A DNA stretch of 64,000 nt, taken from the NCBI GenBank assembly GCA_046351095.1, contig JAXLZC010000001.1, forward strand, positions 1,488,001 to 1,552,000, given 5' to 3'. Numbering within the stretch: position 1 is the stretch's first letter; each line of letters starts with the position of its first letter. Shown here piece after piece: positions 62,780 through 64,000 of this stretch. This stretch comes from BQWY01 sp046351095 (GTDB lineage Bacteria; Nitrospirota; Nitrospiria; Nitrospirales; Nitrospiraceae). The notes below the pieces were generated by a model. That model worked only from the letters and a program-made list of their open reading frames with translations. It did no database searches and was not told the DNA's origin. A program made the translations under genes and the position numbers.

Positions 62780-63976
62780 CTAGAATGGAAAATCCAAACC
62801 CGCGAACACCGCCCCGCCTTCTTTGCTGTAGCCCCAGTCGACACGACCGACGACGTTCGGGCGCACCGTCCCGCGAAAGCCGATCCCCGGGGTGATCTCG
62901 TAGTCGCGATTGATGCGCTTCGTGAACGAACTAAAGACCTTACCGGTGTCGACGAACGGCGCGATCTCGAAGTCAGCCGCGACGTTCGTGATGCGCGTGC
63001 GAAAGACGTGGATCCGCTGCTCGACGCTCAACGACACTAAATGTTTGTCGATGAACCGGTCGATGCCGTATCCGCGTAAGTTGTTCTGTCCGCCGAGCGA
63101 GCTCTGCTCGTAAAACGGCACGCGGTCGCCGAACGTCATCTGCAAATCCGCCCGCACGACGAGGATCAGGTGTTTCGACGGGCTGGGGATCAACGTCTTG
63201 AGTTCGAGTTCGTATCGCTGAAAGACCGGACGATCGCCCGAGCGGTAGTTTTGATTAAATTCGGCATAGGCCGTGACCTGCGAGCCGTCCGTCGGCGTAA
63301 CCAGATTGTCGCGCGTGTCGTAGTGGAACGTGATGCGGTTGCCGAACACGGTGGATCCATCCATCCCATCGACGGTTGGAAATTTCTGGACGGTGAACGG
63401 CAGATCGGTTGCGCCGCGCTGAATACGCACATCGCGAAACCGTTGTCCGAACGCGAGCTGCGTCACTTCGTTGAAATAGACGCCGAACTTCCAGTTTAAG
63501 CGAATTTCCCGGTCGGTGTAGTTGGTCTGGTCGCCTTCGACCGTCTGTTGGGTCATCCCGAAAAAACGTGCGGTGGCGTTTTTGAAAAAGGCGCCGCCGA
63601 GACTGAACGAATAGCGACCGTTCTGGAAAGCCGGATCGATATACGAGAGTTGAATACGTCGCTCGATCTTCTCCGTTAACGACCCGATGAAACGTAATTC
63701 GCGTCCGCCGGTATCGTAGCGAAACACATTGATCGCGCCGCGTGTCCCAACGATGCTGTTACGGATCAAGAGCGGCGCAACGATGTAGCGCAGATCGCCG
63801 CCCGGTTCGGTGATAAGAATGGGGAGAATGAGTCCGCCGTCGCTGCCGTCGTTTTTCGAAGTGCCGACGGCGGGAACAGGAATAACCTTCACCTCCGCCG
63901 AGGCCGGAGGCGCGACGGTGAGCGCCTGCTCCACGATGAGCACCAGGAGCAGGACTGCCAACCGACGGAGAATCAT
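62780..63976 (-). CDS. Omp85/BamA-type outer membrane barrel without POTRA domains
   Basis: A 398-residue protein with a signal peptide (LAVLLLVLIVEQALTVAPPASA), a short periplasmic segment and a C-terminal 16-stranded-type barrel of the surface antigen/D15 family. GGQNNLRGYGIDRF includes the conserved VRGF/Y-like turn (NLRGYG), FHYDTRDNLVTPTDG is a typical early strand and the terminus is LDFPF with a final Phe. POTRA repeats are absent, so it resembles the small Omp85 or patatin-associated barrels more than BamA. It lies 20 nt upstream of the DUF1207-like gene. Confidence 0.85.
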   Translation of the reverse strand: MILRRLAVLLLVLIVEQALTVAPPASAEVKVIPVPAVGTSKNDGSDGGLILPILITEPGGDLRYIVAPLLIRNSIVGTRGAINVFRYDTGGRELRFIGSLTEKIERRIQLSYIDPAFQNGRYSFSLGGAFFKNATARFFGMTQQTVEGDQTNYTDREIRLNWKFGVYFNEVTQLAFGQRFRDVRIQRGATDLPFTVQKFPTVDGMDGSTVFGNRITFHYDTRDNLVTPTDGSQVTAYAEFNQNYRSGDRPVFQRYELELKTLIPSPSKHLILVVRADLQMTFGDRVPFYEQSSLGGQNNLRGYGIDRFIDKHLVSLSVEQRIHVFRTRITNVAADFEIAPFVDTGKVFSSFTKRINRDYEITPGIGFRGTVRPNVVGRVDWGYSKEGGAVFAGLDFPF

Positions 63977-64000
63977 GAAAACAACGACAAACGCTTATTG

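Overview
The window reads as chromosomal DNA of a nitrite-oxidising Nitrospira (phylum Nitrospirota) or a very close relative. No single marker proves this. The combination points there: a bacterial proteasome with a UBact-type ubiquitin-like modifier, a five-gene 2-oxoacid:ferredoxin oxidoreductase of the reverse-TCA type, hopanoid HpnH, and a large bc-type respiratory cluster containing cytochrome bd-like subunits and many c-type cytochromes, all in a GC-rich, densely packed genome. No phage, IS element, CRISPR array or island-like base composition is visible.

Region 1 (1-13.9 kb, all minus strand) is a long co-directional block. It runs rho - rpmE - prfA - prmC - murA - hisG - hisD - hisB - hisH - lipoprotein - hisA - hisF - hisIE - HIT protein - dnaG - rpoD (only the start of rpoD is present). 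Many junctions are 4-nt ATGA overlaps, so translational coupling is likely. Region 2 (14.4-19.4 kb, plus) carries a DUF2203 protein, a YciI-like protein and the five-subunit ferredoxin oxidoreductase, closed by a strong terminator. Region 3 (19.4-23.6 kb, plus) has a small acidic protein, tRNA-Asn, a YheT-like hydrolase and a DUF1800/DUF1501 pair.

Region 4 (23.6-33.1 kb, minus) is a nine-gene proteasome operon behind one good sigma70-type promoter: HD-domain protein - YjbQ - HtrA-like protease - Mpa/ARC ATPase - Dop-like - UBact - PrcB - PrcA - PafA-like. It resembles the actinobacterial pupylation locus, with Pup replaced by UBact. Region 5 (33.2-42.6 kb) is mixed: a secreted protein, a second HIT protein, a membrane protein with a glycosyltransferase, a putative sigma-like/membrane coiled-coil pair, a small secreted protein, tRNA-Thr, a lipoprotein with a caspase-like fold that has lost its catalytic residues, and a UbiA-family prenyltransferase.

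Region 6 (42.8-54.1 kb, minus) is an 11-gene respiratory cluster. It encodes cytochrome b, a PRC-barrel/Rieske fusion, two CydA-like proteins without CydB, five c-type cytochromes with six CxxCH motifs in total, a haem-binding ethylbenzene-dehydrogenase-gamma-like subunit and a membrane protein. Together these look like one quinol/cytochrome c electron-transfer complex. Region 7 (54.3-64 kb) holds a carboxypeptidase-regulatory-like protein, HpnH with a small partner, an 850-bp intergenic region with a cluster of DnaA boxes, a 46-residue membrane protein, tRNA-Cys, isoprenoid genes dxs-ispG, and two outer-membrane beta-barrel proteins. HpnH, Dxs and IspG link isoprenoid supply to hopanoid synthesis.
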